From NCBI GenBank assembly GCA_021731025.1, contig JAKFYD010000067.1, forward strand, positions 1-34,896: a stretch of 34,896 nucleotides of DNA, in the 5' to 3' direction. The DNA is from Pseudobdellovibrionaceae bacterium (GTDB taxonomy: Bacteria; Bdellovibrionota; Bdellovibrionia; Bdellovibrionales; Bdellovibrionaceae). How positions within the stretch are numbered: the stretch's first letter is position 1; the number at the start of each line of letters is the position of its first letter. Of the stretch, positions 1 through 7,649 are shown piece after piece. The notes beneath the pieces are model-generated. The model was not told the origin of the DNA. It saw nothing but the letters and a program-made list of their open reading frames with translations, and made no database searches. The position numbers and the translations under genes are program-made.

Positions 1-59
1 CGACTGACACTGGATTTTCCTGAAGCGGCTGGGCCGTCAATTGTTATTACTTTTCCCAT
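1..59 (-). CDS. cmk: Cytidylate kinase, N-terminal fragment (cut by window edge)
   Basis: Only the first 19 codons are inside the window. Reading the minus strand from the ATG at 59-57 gives a short lead-in and then the P-loop IDGPAASGKSSVS, which is the very conserved N-terminal nucleotide-binding loop of cytidylate kinase (CMP/dCMP phosphorylation by ATP in the cytoplasm). The start lies inside the end of hisC, overlapping it by 23 bases, so the two are probably co-transcribed and translationally coupled. No strong Shine-Dalgarno is visible. The rest of the gene lies to the left of the window. The identification rests on the P-loop alone but that motif is distinctive. Confidence 0.85.
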   Translation of the reverse strand, partial: MGKVITIDGPAASGKSSVS

Positions 60-1173
60 CAATCGGTATCTCTTTTAAGACCTCTCGTAAGGCAGCTATT
101 GCTGCTTTGTTTTCATTCTCAAGTCCTACACTCATTCGCAAGTGTCGAGGGAATCCATAATTCTTAACGGGACGTAAAATTATTCCCCGACGAAGTAAGG
201 CCTGATCCACTTTCAGCGCGTCTCTTAAAGTATCAAAGAGAACAAAGTTTCCCTGTGATTCAATGAAAGGCAACTGCAATTTTGTAAGTTCTTGGTAAAA
301 GTAATCAAGACCTTTCCATGTGACTTGTTGCGAAGCTGCGATAAATTCATGATCCTGCAGGGCAGCGATAACCGCCACCTGCGCCAGATTGTTGACATTG
401 AAAGGTTTTCGTACGCGATTGAAAATTTCGATCACTTCTGTGGGCGCTACTAATGCCCCAACGCGAATTCCCGCGAGACCAAAAATTTTGGAAAAAGTTC
501 TCAACACACAAACATTTTTATAGCGACGAAAGAAATCAAAGGCATTGGGACAATCTTTGGCCCGCACAAATTCCGTATAAGCTTCGTCGAACACAACGAG
601 AACATCATCTCGATTTCCCACCTGCTGTAAAAACGATTCGACTTCGTCCTTACTGACATAAGTTCCAGTGGGATTATTGGGATTAGCAATGAAAATTAAA
701 CGAATCTTTTCTTCAGGATGTTCAAAAAAATATTTGGCCATCGCAGGCAAATCCATTTTGTAATCGTTGGTCAGTAAAGTTTTTTTCACTTGAGTTCTTG
801 AAGCGTGGGCGCTGACTTCATAGGCAGCAAAAGCCGCTTCCGAAGTCAGTATGGCATCACCGGGTTCACAATAAATTCGACAAAGGAGATCAATGATCTC
901 GTCACTGCCATTTCCAAAACTGAGCTGGCTTTTGGGAATTCCCCAAACAGATGATACTTTTTCAAGCAATTCATAGTGAGTCGGATCAGGATAGTAATGC
1001 AGTTCTTTTAACTGAGCTGTTATCGCTTTTAAGGCCATTGGACTGGAACCCAAGGGGTTTTCATTGCTGGCCAATTTAAAAACCTGGCTTAATCCATATT
1101 CTCTCTGAGTCTCAGAGATGGGTTTACCTGGTTTGTAAGGAACCAGATTTAAAATTTCCTTTGAAATTTTCAT
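37..1173 (-). CDS. hisC: Histidinol-phosphate aminotransferase
   Basis: A PLP-dependent class I/II aminotransferase that makes histidinol phosphate from imidazole-acetol phosphate in histidine synthesis. Visible family marks are SNENPLGSSP near the N-terminus, NPNNPTGTYVS, FDEAYTEF, and RTFSKIFGLAGIRVG with the PLP-binding lysine around residue 229; the C-terminal RPVKNYGFPRHLRMSVG is also typical. I start it at the ATG at 1173 (378 residues), because an AAGGAAAG Shine-Dalgarno lies about 9 bases upstream and the family normally begins near this point. The frame stays open to an ATG at 1263, but that extension looks non-homologous. It is divergent from the gene at 1265 and overlaps cmk at its 3' end. 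Close relatives act on other aromatic amino acids, so the exact substrate is inferred. Confidence 0.9.
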   Translation of the reverse strand: MKISKEILNLVPYKPGKPISETQREYGLSQVFKLASNENPLGSSPMALKAITAQLKELHYYPDPTHYELLEKVSSVWGIPKSQLSFGNGSDEIIDLLCRIYCEPGDAILTSEAAFAAYEVSAHASRTQVKKTLLTNDYKMDLPAMAKYFFEHPEEKIRLIFIANPNNPTGTYVSKDEVESFLQQVGNRDDVLVVFDEAYTEFVRAKDCPNAFDFFRRYKNVCVLRTFSKIFGLAGIRVGALVAPTEVIEIFNRVRKPFNVNNLAQVAVIAALQDHEFIAASQQVTWKGLDYFYQELTKLQLPFIESQGNFVLFDTLRDALKVDQALLRRGIILRPVKNYGFPRHLRMSVGLENENKAAIAALREVLKEIPIDGKSNNN

Positions 1174-1264
1174 GCTCGCGCACTTTCCTTTATGCTTTCC
1201 TTTAAAAAAATCTTCAGCTATAGATGACAGGACAGTATTAAACTGCACCTGATGGGAAGTCATC

Positions 1265-2650
1265 TTGAAAAACTATAGTTTAGGTCTGTTCATCGGTGAA
1301 TCTTTTGCAGAGTTAAGCCTGCTCGACACTCAGACCAAAGAAAAATTAGATTTTCAGCGTTGGTATTTGCCAAGGGCCAATCTTAAATCTTTTTTAAGCA
1401 AATACATTAGCGAAAAATCCATCGAAAAGCTGGATCACGTTTTTGTAGCCCATCGTTTTTTAGAAAAACTTTTTTCTTATCGCTTAGGGGGCTCGGTCGC
1501 TCAAGTCGTGACCAATGGTTTTGAAAAAGTTTTGCAGTTGGAAGAACTTTCCATTTCCAATTCCTTGGTTTGGCCACAAAAACCACCGGCGCTTTCCTCT
1601 TCGGAATTGATTTTTAGTGTTCACGAAAAAGTCAGTGAAACTGGAAAAACAATTACGCCCATAGATGTCAGCACTCTAGAGCCCATTTCAGCAAAACTAA
1701 AGATGATGGAAGTCAAACGAGTTTGCTTGCACTTTCACCATTCATCCTTGAACAAAGAAAATTTATCGCAAGCGCAGAGCTTTTTTGAAGCGGCTGGTTT
1801 TGATGTTTTTGTTCCGCCAGTCACTGAGCCCGCTCTGGAATTTCAAGCTTGGAGAAAAAATTTACTCGAGGCCGCCGTCACGGGAACTTTTTTGGAAATC
1901 CAGGAAGATATCCAAGGAGCTTTGGCTTCCGTTGTCTCTGAAGAAAAAATTCACTTTTTAGGTTCACAATTAAATTGGTTCAGAAATGAAAAAAACGAAA
2001 GATTGGGATCTTTGGTCGCCTTGGAAAATTTATGGATGAAGTTCTTTCCAGAAATTTTAAAATCAAACGAAAAGATCGACATCTTTCATTTCGGTTTAGA
2101 AAATTTTTCTTTGATTAAGAGTGAACTTTCTCCCTGGAAACTGACCTGGGGCCGCCTTCCAGTATTAAGCCACGAAAGAAAAGATTTTCGGATTCAACCC
2201 ACCCAAAGTTTAAAAGTCACTGAGAGCAGCCAGCTGATTTTTGATCGCAAAGAACTTTCCTTTGAGCCCGGTCCCATTTCAATGGGTCGCGGAGTTGTCC
2301 CTTGCGTGTATGATGTTCTTTACTTCTCTGAAAACTCCCCTCCTGAAATGCAAGAAAAAATAAAAAGATCCTTGCAGGTTTTGGTGAAAAGCACAGGAAG
2401 ATCTGTGACACCCTTGCAGTCTCTAAAACAACTCAAGGGTGATATCCTTGATCAAATTGCCCTCGATATTGAATTTTCAAAATCTCTTTCAAGCAATCAA
2501 GTCGTGCTTTATGGACTGTGCGCCGACCTGCTTGAAGATGATCTTAAAAAACACTCTTTGTTTTCAAAAATGAAAAAGATTTCTGAAAAAGCTTGGTCAA
2601 AGTCAGCGATGATTGGGCATTGGGGCCTAAGGACGGTTTATGAGCAATAA
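1265..2650 (+). CDS. Short, divergent hydantoinase A / oxoprolinase-like protein
   Basis: A 461-residue protein resembling the HyuA (hydantoinase A/5-oxoprolinase A) family, an ASKHA-fold ATPase subunit. The N-terminal LGLFIGESFAELSLLD corresponds to the family's first strand-loop, but the usual GGTFTD signature is missing. The segment VFVAHRFLEKLF followed by VVTNGFEKVLQL matches the Hydant_A_N 'HGTT..TNAll..GF.dvl' region with the threonines replaced. The family is normally about 650-700 residues, so this copy is clearly reduced. It begins with TTG (1265), with a GGGAAG-like Shine-Dalgarno a few bases upstream. Its end overlaps the following HyuB-like gene by 11 bases, so the two probably form one complex. 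Loss of nucleotide-loop residues raises the possibility that it is not an active ATPase. The assignment rests on motif reading only. Confidence 0.6.
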   Translation: MKNYSLGLFIGESFAELSLLDTQTKEKLDFQRWYLPRANLKSFLSKYISEKSIEKLDHVFVAHRFLEKLFSYRLGGSVAQVVTNGFEKVLQLEELSISNSLVWPQKPPALSSSELIFSVHEKVSETGKTITPIDVSTLEPISAKLKMMEVKRVCLHFHHSSLNKENLSQAQSFFEAAGFDVFVPPVTEPALEFQAWRKNLLEAAVTGTFLEIQEDIQGALASVVSEEKIHFLGSQLNWFRNEKNERLGSLVALENLWMKFFPEILKSNEKIDIFHFGLENFSLIKSELSPWKLTWGRLPVLSHERKDFRIQPTQSLKVTESSQLIFDRKELSFEPGPISMGRGVVPCVYDVLYFSENSPPEMQEKIKRSLQVLVKSTGRSVTPLQSLKQLKGDILDQIALDIEFSKSLSSNQVVLYGLCADLLEDDLKKHSLFSKMKKISEKAWSKSAMIGHWGLRTVYEQ

Positions 2651-4049
2651 TCCCCACTTTTTCTCGCAATTTTTTATTGAGTTGGAAGCTTTACTTCCTC
2701 GCTTTGCGATTTTGAATCGCGAGCTGCAACTGCTGCATGTGCAAAGTCAACATCCTGAAGATTTCACCTCTCTTTCCCAAGCGGCCATTCAAGCCATGCA
2801 ATTTTTCACTTTGAAGGAAGGCGATTTGGTTTTAATGAATGAGCCCACCTGTGGCGGTTTAGGCTCTGGGGATTTGACTTGGGTCACAGTTTCCAATGGT
2901 CTCGTGATTAGCTTTCGAAATAGTCATGCTAACCCGTGGACTATATCTACTAAACGCGAAGACGAAGGCTTAAGAATTCCACCAACGCCTTTGCGAATGA
3001 ACGGCGAGCTGAACTCAAGCTTACTTGATATTCTCTGCGAGCAGGGAGCTTCTCGCTGCCGCTCGGATGAATTTAAAAAATCAGTGATGAACGCCATCGA
3101 AGTTTTGCGACCTTTGAGTGAGCGCATTGCCAATGCTTTAAGAATTCGCCCCGAAATTTTGGATCGGGATAAACAAAAATCTTATCTGACATTTTCCAGA
3201 AACTACTTCTTAAAAAAAGTTATCGATCGCATTCACGGGGAAACACGAATCGATTTGCCACTGCGAACAGGAGAGTCTTTAAAACTACGAGTCCTTACTG
3301 AAGATGTTGGAATAAAAATTGATTTTAGTGGATCAACCCCAGGACAAAAGCTATTTATCCCTGAATTCTGGAGCCAAAGCGCAGTGATCGCCTTTGTGAT
3401 GGATCAAATGAATGAAAAAGAATTTTTCAATCAGGGTTGTTTTTCCGCTATCAATTTAATTAAACCTCAACAAAGTTTCCTATCGACAAAAAGTCAGCCT
3501 GCCTTAGGACCCGCTCAGCGCCTGGCCGTGCCAACAATTTGGACGGCAATGCATTTAGCCTTTTATGACTTACTTCCTAAATCTTTCCCGGCGCCTCATG
3601 ACTATTTCCCGATGCAAATTCAATGGAGCACAGACAATGGCGTTCAAGAATTTGTTCTCCCTTCGGGAAGTGGGGCCTTCCGCGAAAGAGAATCGGCGCC
3701 CAGCTATTTGCTGAATAAAAATCATCAGACCAGTTTAGGAATTTTTAATCGCACATCTGAGTTCGAGGTCTTAGATCTTCACGAGCGCAAACTGAGCGCG
3801 CAACGAACTTCCACTAGTGGCGGAGCTGGCTGGTCATTGAAATTGAAAACACAGAAACCTGTTTCGATTCAGTGGTACGGAAATAATATTAAATTCCCCT
3901 ATCGTTTTGCAAAGACCCTTACCGCCATCGAGCCTGCCGAAATTATGATAAACAACGAAGTCCGATCCGAAGTTTTCGGCCGTATGGACTTGCAAGTGGG
4001 CGACGAAGTTATTCTGAATTCAGGCCAGGGTGCAGGTTTTAATTCTTAA
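2640..4049 (+). CDS. Hydantoinase B / oxoprolinase-like protein
   Basis: A 469-residue protein resembling HyuB, the partner subunit of ATP-dependent hydantoinases and oxoprolinases. Recognisable stretches are EGDLVLMNEPTCGGLGSGDLTWVTV (family form 'GDvfitNDPy.GGtH..Dvt'), the NSHANPW region, and IKIDFSGSTPGQK (family 'DfsGT..q'). It is slightly shorter than typical HyuB (about 520-580 residues), and the histidine-rich part that normally follows GGTH is altered. It overlaps the HyuA-like gene by 11 bases and is therefore probably translated with it. I cannot tell the substrate, and the motif changes leave open whether it is catalytic. It converges on the threonine ammonia-lyase gene, with 92 bases between them. 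Confidence 0.65.
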   Translation: MSNNPHFFSQFFIELEALLPRFAILNRELQLLHVQSQHPEDFTSLSQAAIQAMQFFTLKEGDLVLMNEPTCGGLGSGDLTWVTVSNGLVISFRNSHANPWTISTKREDEGLRIPPTPLRMNGELNSSLLDILCEQGASRCRSDEFKKSVMNAIEVLRPLSERIANALRIRPEILDRDKQKSYLTFSRNYFLKKVIDRIHGETRIDLPLRTGESLKLRVLTEDVGIKIDFSGSTPGQKLFIPEFWSQSAVIAFVMDQMNEKEFFNQGCFSAINLIKPQQSFLSTKSQPALGPAQRLAVPTIWTAMHLAFYDLLPKSFPAPHDYFPMQIQWSTDNGVQEFVLPSGSGAFRERESAPSYLLNKNHQTSLGIFNRTSEFEVLDLHERKLSAQRTSTSGGAGWSLKLKTQKPVSIQWYGNNIKFPYRFAKTLTAIEPAEIMINNEVRSEVFGRMDLQVGDEVILNSGQGAGFNS

Positions 4050-4075
4050 AAAATTTTACCACATGGCAAATTCCA

Positions 4076-4087
4076 CCATCATGATGG
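4076..4087. repeat. Perfect 12-base palindrome between convergent genes
   Basis: CCATCATGATGG is its own reverse complement, and CAAAT and ATTTG flank it a few bases further out. It sits between the convergent ends of the hyuB-like and threonine ammonia-lyase genes. There is no T-run on either side, so it is not a classic intrinsic terminator. It may be a weak transcript-end structure or chance. Confidence 0.35.
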
Positions 4088-4141
4088 CTATTTGGAAGCA
4101 AAATCGCCATTACGATATAAGAATTTGCCTAAGCCGTAGAT

Positions 4142-5365
4142 TTAAATAAGGAATCGGCCGCCCGCTCCGGCTAGAGCCTGTTTAATTTTTTCAACATGAT
4201 CAGGACTCGTCGTTTCAAGCACAAAATCAATGCGGGTTTCACGCAGTGAAAGGCCTCGGGTTACACGATCGTGATGAACTTCAAGCACGTTGGCTTTTTC
4301 CGCAGCGATAGCCTGAGTTAATCGGTTCAAACTTCCCGGCAAATCTTCGGTGATCACCGACAACTGCACCAGTCGTCCTCGCTTGATTTGTCCCCGCTCG
4401 ATCACTTTTGAAATAATATTCAGATCAATATTTCCGCCCGACAAAAAGACGCAGGTTTTCGCGCCCAGTTTGATTTTTTTATTCATCACTGCGGCCCAAG
4501 CGGCAGCACCGGAGCCTTCGGTCACGGTTTTTATTCTTTCCATAAGATAAACAATACCTTCAGCAATTTCGTCGTCAGAGACTGTGACGATTTCATCAAC
4601 ATATTTAGAAATAAAATTTTCGTACATCAGTGGGCTGGGATTTTTAACAGCAATTCCATCAGCAATTGTGGAAATTCTTTTCTTCGTGACAGCTTGCGGG
4701 CTTTGCTTAGCAAACATTTGCGCCATTCCAGGGGTTTGGTCCGATTGCACACCGATGATACGGCACTGAGGCCGTAAAGCTTTAACTGCCAAAGAAATTC
4801 CGCTGATCAAACCACCACCACCAACAGGAACAATCAAAGTATCAATCTCTGGCAACTGATCTAAAATTTCCAGACCAATACTTCCCTGTCCCGCAATCAC
4901 TCGCGGATCCTCGAAGGGATGCACGAACACCAAGCCTTTTTCTTTTTCTAAATTTCGGGCGAAGGCATAAGCGTCATCGTAAATTTCTCCATGCAAAATA
5001 ATTTCAGCGCCATAAGCACGGGTCGCTGCAACTTTGTTCAGTGGTGCTGTCTCGGGCATAACGATAGTCGATTTTACCCCGGCAAGGCTTGCGCTCAAAG
5101 CTACACCCTGGGCGTGGTTCCCTGCAGAACTCGCAACGACTCCCCGTTTTTTTTCTTCGTCTGTCAGATTTTTAATTTTATTGAAAGCACCGCGAATTTT
5201 AAAGCTTCCGGTGCGCTGAGTATTTTCAAATTTGAAAAATATTTCCGAACCAATCAATTGACTTGCACTCAACGAGTGCGAAGTCTCGGTGCACTTAACT
5301 AGATCTTTCAGCAGCTCGCGAGCTCGCTGAATATCACCGAGCTCCACTTTCATTGATGTTTTCAT
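4142..5365 (-). CDS. ilvA: Threonine ammonia-lyase (dehydratase) with ACT domain
   Basis: A cytoplasmic fold-type II PLP enzyme that deaminates threonine to 2-oxobutanoate, the entry to isoleucine synthesis, or acts catabolically. The PLP lysine is K56 in SFKIRGAF, the substrate loop is SSAGNHAQG (about 79-87), and the phosphate-binding glycine loop is GGGGLISG (about 182-188). The last 70 residues or so look like an ACT regulatory domain (QLSVITEDLPGSLNRL onward). The length of 407 matches the medium-length form with one ACT domain, shorter than E. coli IlvA, which has two. The start at 5365 has GGGAG just upstream and lies inside the preceding zinc-ribbon gene (32-base overlap), so translation is probably coupled. 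The biosynthetic versus catabolic role cannot be settled from sequence. Confidence 0.88.
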   Translation of the reverse strand: MKTSMKVELGDIQRARELLKDLVKCTETSHSLSASQLIGSEIFFKFENTQRTGSFKIRGAFNKIKNLTDEEKKRGVVASSAGNHAQGVALSASLAGVKSTIVMPETAPLNKVAATRAYGAEIILHGEIYDDAYAFARNLEKEKGLVFVHPFEDPRVIAGQGSIGLEILDQLPEIDTLIVPVGGGGLISGISLAVKALRPQCRIIGVQSDQTPGMAQMFAKQSPQAVTKKRISTIADGIAVKNPSPLMYENFISKYVDEIVTVSDDEIAEGIVYLMERIKTVTEGSGAAAWAAVMNKKIKLGAKTCVFLSGGNIDLNIISKVIERGQIKRGRLVQLSVITEDLPGSLNRLTQAIAAEKANVLEVHHDRVTRGLSLRETRIDFVLETTSPDHVEKIKQALAGAGGRFLI

Positions 5366-5600
5366 TCGCGTTCTCCCAGTAGGCCGTTAGACCCCACAAA
5401 GGAGGATACTCTCGCAAAGGCAATTTTGTTTCTTGCACTTTTTGAGACTGCACAGCAAGGCCCATGACTTTACTTTCATCGAAATAAAAGAAGGGCGCAA
5501 GCGTCTTTCCACATTGATGACAATGGCGAACAAGATCATCGGCAGCTTCGTTCAATTCTCCACAAACATGACAGCGACGGAAGTGGACTTTTTGGCTCAT
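5334..5600 (-). CDS. Small zinc-ribbon protein
   Basis: An 88-residue protein beginning with MSQKVHFRRCHVCG. Two CxxC pairs, CHVCG and CHQCG, are spaced about 18 residues apart and form a classic treble-clef or zinc-ribbon. No other domain is recognisable. The start at 5600 is preferred over the open frame back to 5645 because AAAGG lies about 9 bases upstream and the motif starts right after it. It overlaps the threonine ammonia-lyase start by 32 bases, so the two are likely one transcription unit. The function is not known; similar small zinc ribbons can be nucleic-acid- or protein-binding. Confidence 0.75.
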   Translation of the reverse strand: MSQKVHFRRCHVCGELNEAADDLVRHCHQCGKTLAPFFYFDESKVMGLAVQSQKVQETKLPLREYPPLWGLTAYWENANENINESGAR

Positions 5601-5948
5601 ACGGTTTGACCTTTCTGGTACTTGATCCCTAATACGAGCCCACACAATTAAGTTCAGGCTACGTTGTCTTTATCAGAACTGCAATCCAGGGTCTCAATAT
5701 AAGTTGTTGTTTTCAGGCCACTTTCTGTCTAATGACTTGACGCGTTGAGACGTTTTAGAGCGAAAGGACTAGAGGTTTTTCGGTCTGAGAAAAGCTTTCC
5801 CTATCGGCTGAAAATTTTCTTGATATGTCTCGGTGATCTGAAATGATGCGATTTTATAGCCCAGAGGTGTCTTATCGAGAAAAAGAGAATTGATATCGAA
5901 AGTAAGTCTTCCGAGAAAAAAGGACTAGCCGGTCTTTACGAAATTTTG
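5601..5948. other. Intergenic stretch between divergent genes
   Basis: About 350 bases lie between the zinc-ribbon gene and the acyltransferase. It should hold both promoters, but I see no convincing -35/-10 pair. The decamer AAAGGACTAG occurs twice (about 5763 and 5919), each followed within a few bases by CGGTCT. A mini-ORF of 16 codons starts at the ATG pair at 5843/5846. The acyltransferase frame itself is open from 5847 without a standard start codon; the associated finding treats this as a possible frameshift. Confidence 0.5.
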
Positions 5949-6650
5949 ATGAGACGCTTTTCTACTCCCATCATTATTTTGAGCATGCTCATCGTTTACA
6001 TGATCCCGAGCATTTGCATTGCTTTGTCACTACTTCCTGGATTTTATTTGGTTACCTACGCAAACAGTTGGAATATCGAAACCGAATTTTTGCGATATTT
6101 TGTTTTAAGTCTGAGTGTCGTGGTTTCTTATTTGGTGTATGGCTTGTGCCTGATCGTAGTCTTGCCAACAATGAATTTTATCATTCGCGCTTATCCAAAA
6201 CCTTGCCGTGAAAATATGTATTCGATCGAATCTGTGAAGTGGTTCACTCACAACGCTTTAACCTATGTCATGCGCTACACTTTTTTAGATTGGATCACAC
6301 CCACTCCGCTGAATGTTTTATTTTATAAATTTATGGGAATGAAAATCGGTCGAGGCGTCCACATCAACAGTTCCAATATTTCTGATCCCAGTTTGATCAG
6401 TTTAGGAAACAAAGTCGTCATCGGCGGATCTGCCAGCATTATGGCCCACTATGGACAAAAGGGAGTTATGATCATAGCTCCCGTAAAAATCGACGACAAA
6501 GCCACCATTGGCATTCGTGCGACAATCATGGGCGACGTTGAAATTGGCAAAGGCGCTACTGTACTTCCGAATTCAGCAGTGATGCCGAAGACGCGCATTC
6601 TTGATGGCGAAGTTTGGGGCGGAGTTCCTGCGGTGAAGTTGAGTCCGTGA
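5949..6650 (+). CDS. Membrane-anchored hexapeptide-repeat acyltransferase
   Basis: A 233-residue protein with two or three hydrophobic segments in the first 80 residues and a left-handed beta-helix in the C-terminal half. The helix is built of [LIV]-G-x-x-x-x hexapeptides, for example MKIGRGVHI, LGNKVVIGGSAS, IDDKATIGIRATIMGDVEIGKGATVLPNSAV. The GGSASIMAHYGQ segment carries the likely catalytic histidine of this acyltransferase fold. The C-terminal arrangement recalls the membrane plus beta-helix ends of Pls/PosA-type synthetases, but there is no adenylation domain here. It probably acetylates or acylates a cell-envelope molecule at the inner membrane; the substrate is unknown. The ATG at 5949 follows a TTG codon and has no good Shine-Dalgarno, so the true N-terminus is doubtful. 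Confidence 0.75.
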   Translation: MRRFSTPIIILSMLIVYMIPSICIALSLLPGFYLVTYANSWNIETEFLRYFVLSLSVVVSYLVYGLCLIVVLPTMNFIIRAYPKPCRENMYSIESVKWFTHNALTYVMRYTFLDWITPTPLNVLFYKFMGMKIGRGVHINSSNISDPSLISLGNKVVIGGSASIMAHYGQKGVMIIAPVKIDDKATIGIRATIMGDVEIGKGATVLPNSAVMPKTRILDGEVWGGVPAVKLSP

Positions 6651-6680
6651 ATGAGGTTGCCTGGTTCGTTAAAATCCTCG

Positions 6681-6716
6681 CAAAAAAGATTTTTTGTATT
6701 GCTTTAAGATATACAA
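6681..6716. promoter_or_regulatory. Candidate operator/promoter of the toxin-antitoxin operon
   Basis: Two overlapping inverted repeats lie directly upstream of the BrnT-like gene: CAAAAAA-GA-TTTTTTG (6681-6696) and TTGTAT-N11-ATACAA (6694-6699 and 6711-6716). The second arm overlaps a -10-like TATACA at 6710-6715, 12 bases before the start codon. Ribbon-helix-helix antitoxins commonly bind such repeats to repress their own operon, so autoregulation is inferred. Confidence 0.45.
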
Positions 6717-6727
6717 CATGTTAGGGT

Positions 6728-7036
6728 ATGAAAGTGCGGATCATTATTTATTCTTCCATCTTAGATAAGCTTAAACACAAGCATGATGTATCAGCCGAAG
6801 ATGTCGAGGAAGCATTCTTGAATCGGCAAGCTGGGCTTGCCAAAGAGTTGCGACCGCAGAACCAAGGAGCGGAGGATCGCTTCTGGTTTATATCAACTAC
6901 GGATAAGGGCCGCGAATTAAAGGTGGTTTTCTTCTTTGACCTTGAAAAAAACGTGCCCGTGATTATTACGGCGTATGAACCAAACAATGACGAGGTAGAC
7001 TTATATGAAAAAATCCAGCGGCAAAAAAAGAAATAA
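6728..7036 (+). CDS. BrnT-like toxin
   Basis: A 102-residue basic protein with the layout of BrnT-related ribonuclease toxins: a short N-terminal strand, KLKHKHDVSAEDVEEAF (the helix that corresponds to BrnT's 'KH.v..eea...F'), then RFWFISTTDKGRELKVVFFF and VIITAYEPNNDEVDLYEK. The last stretch is typical of the relatives often labelled 'ADP-ribosyl-(dinitrogen reductase) hydrolase' in databases, a name that is probably a misannotation. The toxin activity (RNA cleavage) is inferred from the family. The next gene encodes a ribbon-helix-helix antitoxin and overlaps it by 32 bases, the usual toxin-first order of brnTA. The upstream Shine-Dalgarno is weak (TTAGGG). Confidence 0.7.
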   Translation: MKVRIIIYSSILDKLKHKHDVSAEDVEEAFLNRQAGLAKELRPQNQGAEDRFWFISTTDKGRELKVVFFFDLEKNVPVIITAYEPNNDEVDLYEKIQRQKKK

Positions 7037-7355
7037 TGAGAAAGAGCTTTTGGCCGAGGCCAGTGATTGGGAGTCTGGCAAACGTGGCCCCCAATCTGCA
7101 CCAGCCTCCGACGAGGACGAAGCTGCTCTAGACGAATCAATGGAATTACAAATGATTTCCATTCGCTTACCGCAATCTGTTGTTGAAGATTTAAAAACAA
7201 TGGCCAAGAAGGAGGGCATTGGCTATCAACCCTATACCCGCCAAGTTTTAATTCACCACACGCAAGGCGATGGCGAAAGTGGCAAATTGCATGATCTGGA
7301 TGAACGCTTACGTTCAGTTGAGCGGGCCGTATTTAAAAAGACTGGCGGTCGTTAA
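7005..7355 (+). CDS. BrnA/CopG-like ribbon-helix-helix antitoxin
   Basis: A 116-residue protein with a charged, probably disordered N-terminal half and a ribbon-helix-helix at about residues 48-85: LQMISIRLPQSVVEDLKTMAKKEGIGYQ followed by TRQVL. This is the BrnA/CopG pattern, in which the MISIRLP strand contacts operator DNA. A GAGG Shine-Dalgarno sits about 9 bases before the ATG, inside the toxin gene. It is expected to neutralise the BrnT-like toxin and repress the operon through the inverted repeats upstream of 6728. The C-terminal tail (LDERLRSVERAVFKK) could be a short coiled coil. Confidence 0.75.
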   Translation: MKKSSGKKRNNEKELLAEASDWESGKRGPQSAPASDEDEAALDESMELQMISIRLPQSVVEDLKTMAKKEGIGYQPYTRQVLIHHTQGDGESGKLHDLDERLRSVERAVFKKTGGR

Positions 7356-7389
7356 TCACCTTAGCCTAACAAAGAAAGTAATTTTGTTT

Positions 7390-7649
7390 GTGAGTAAGCT
7401 GAAAAAACCAAAACCATCTGAAATGTGTCCGCCCGGGTATCATGTTGTTCGTGGTCATGAGCGGGTATGTCATTCAGGGACAGTGGCCTGGGTAGATGAT
7501 TATTAGCTCACAAATTTTCGCAAATTCCAAAACGATATCCCAAGAACGCCAAAGGCACAGTGATAGGCTATCACTCCTTCGACAAGGCCGGAGAAAAGTA
7601 TGCTGAAAAAGTTTTTTCGCGATATGAAAATACACAAAAGAAGAAATGA
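7390..7649 (+). pseudogene. Small Cys/His-rich gene, probably frameshifted
   Basis: From the GTG at 7390 a 38-residue frame carries C-x4-H-x4-H-x3-C-H and SGTVAWVDDY, then ends at a TAG (7504-7506). The reading frame shifted by one base is open from 7500 to 7649 and encodes a protein-like tail with KNAKGTVIGYHSFDKAGEKY and AEKVFSRYEN. Joining the two with a single-base shift near 7497-7505 would give one protein of about 85 residues. I do not recognise it. It lies just after the toxin-antitoxin pair and its tail overlaps the start of the exported-protein gene at 7600. Alternatives: the first frame is a complete tiny Zn-binding protein, or the second is a remnant of another gene. Confidence 0.4.

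Noticed and set aside
1174-1263. hisC extension to the ATG at 1263
   Set aside because: The extra 30 residues do not look like the family and the internal ATG has a better Shine-Dalgarno.
6748-7219. Two minus-strand open frames opposite the toxin-antitoxin genes
   Set aside because: They are shadows of the toxin and antitoxin frames and show no motif or ribosome site.
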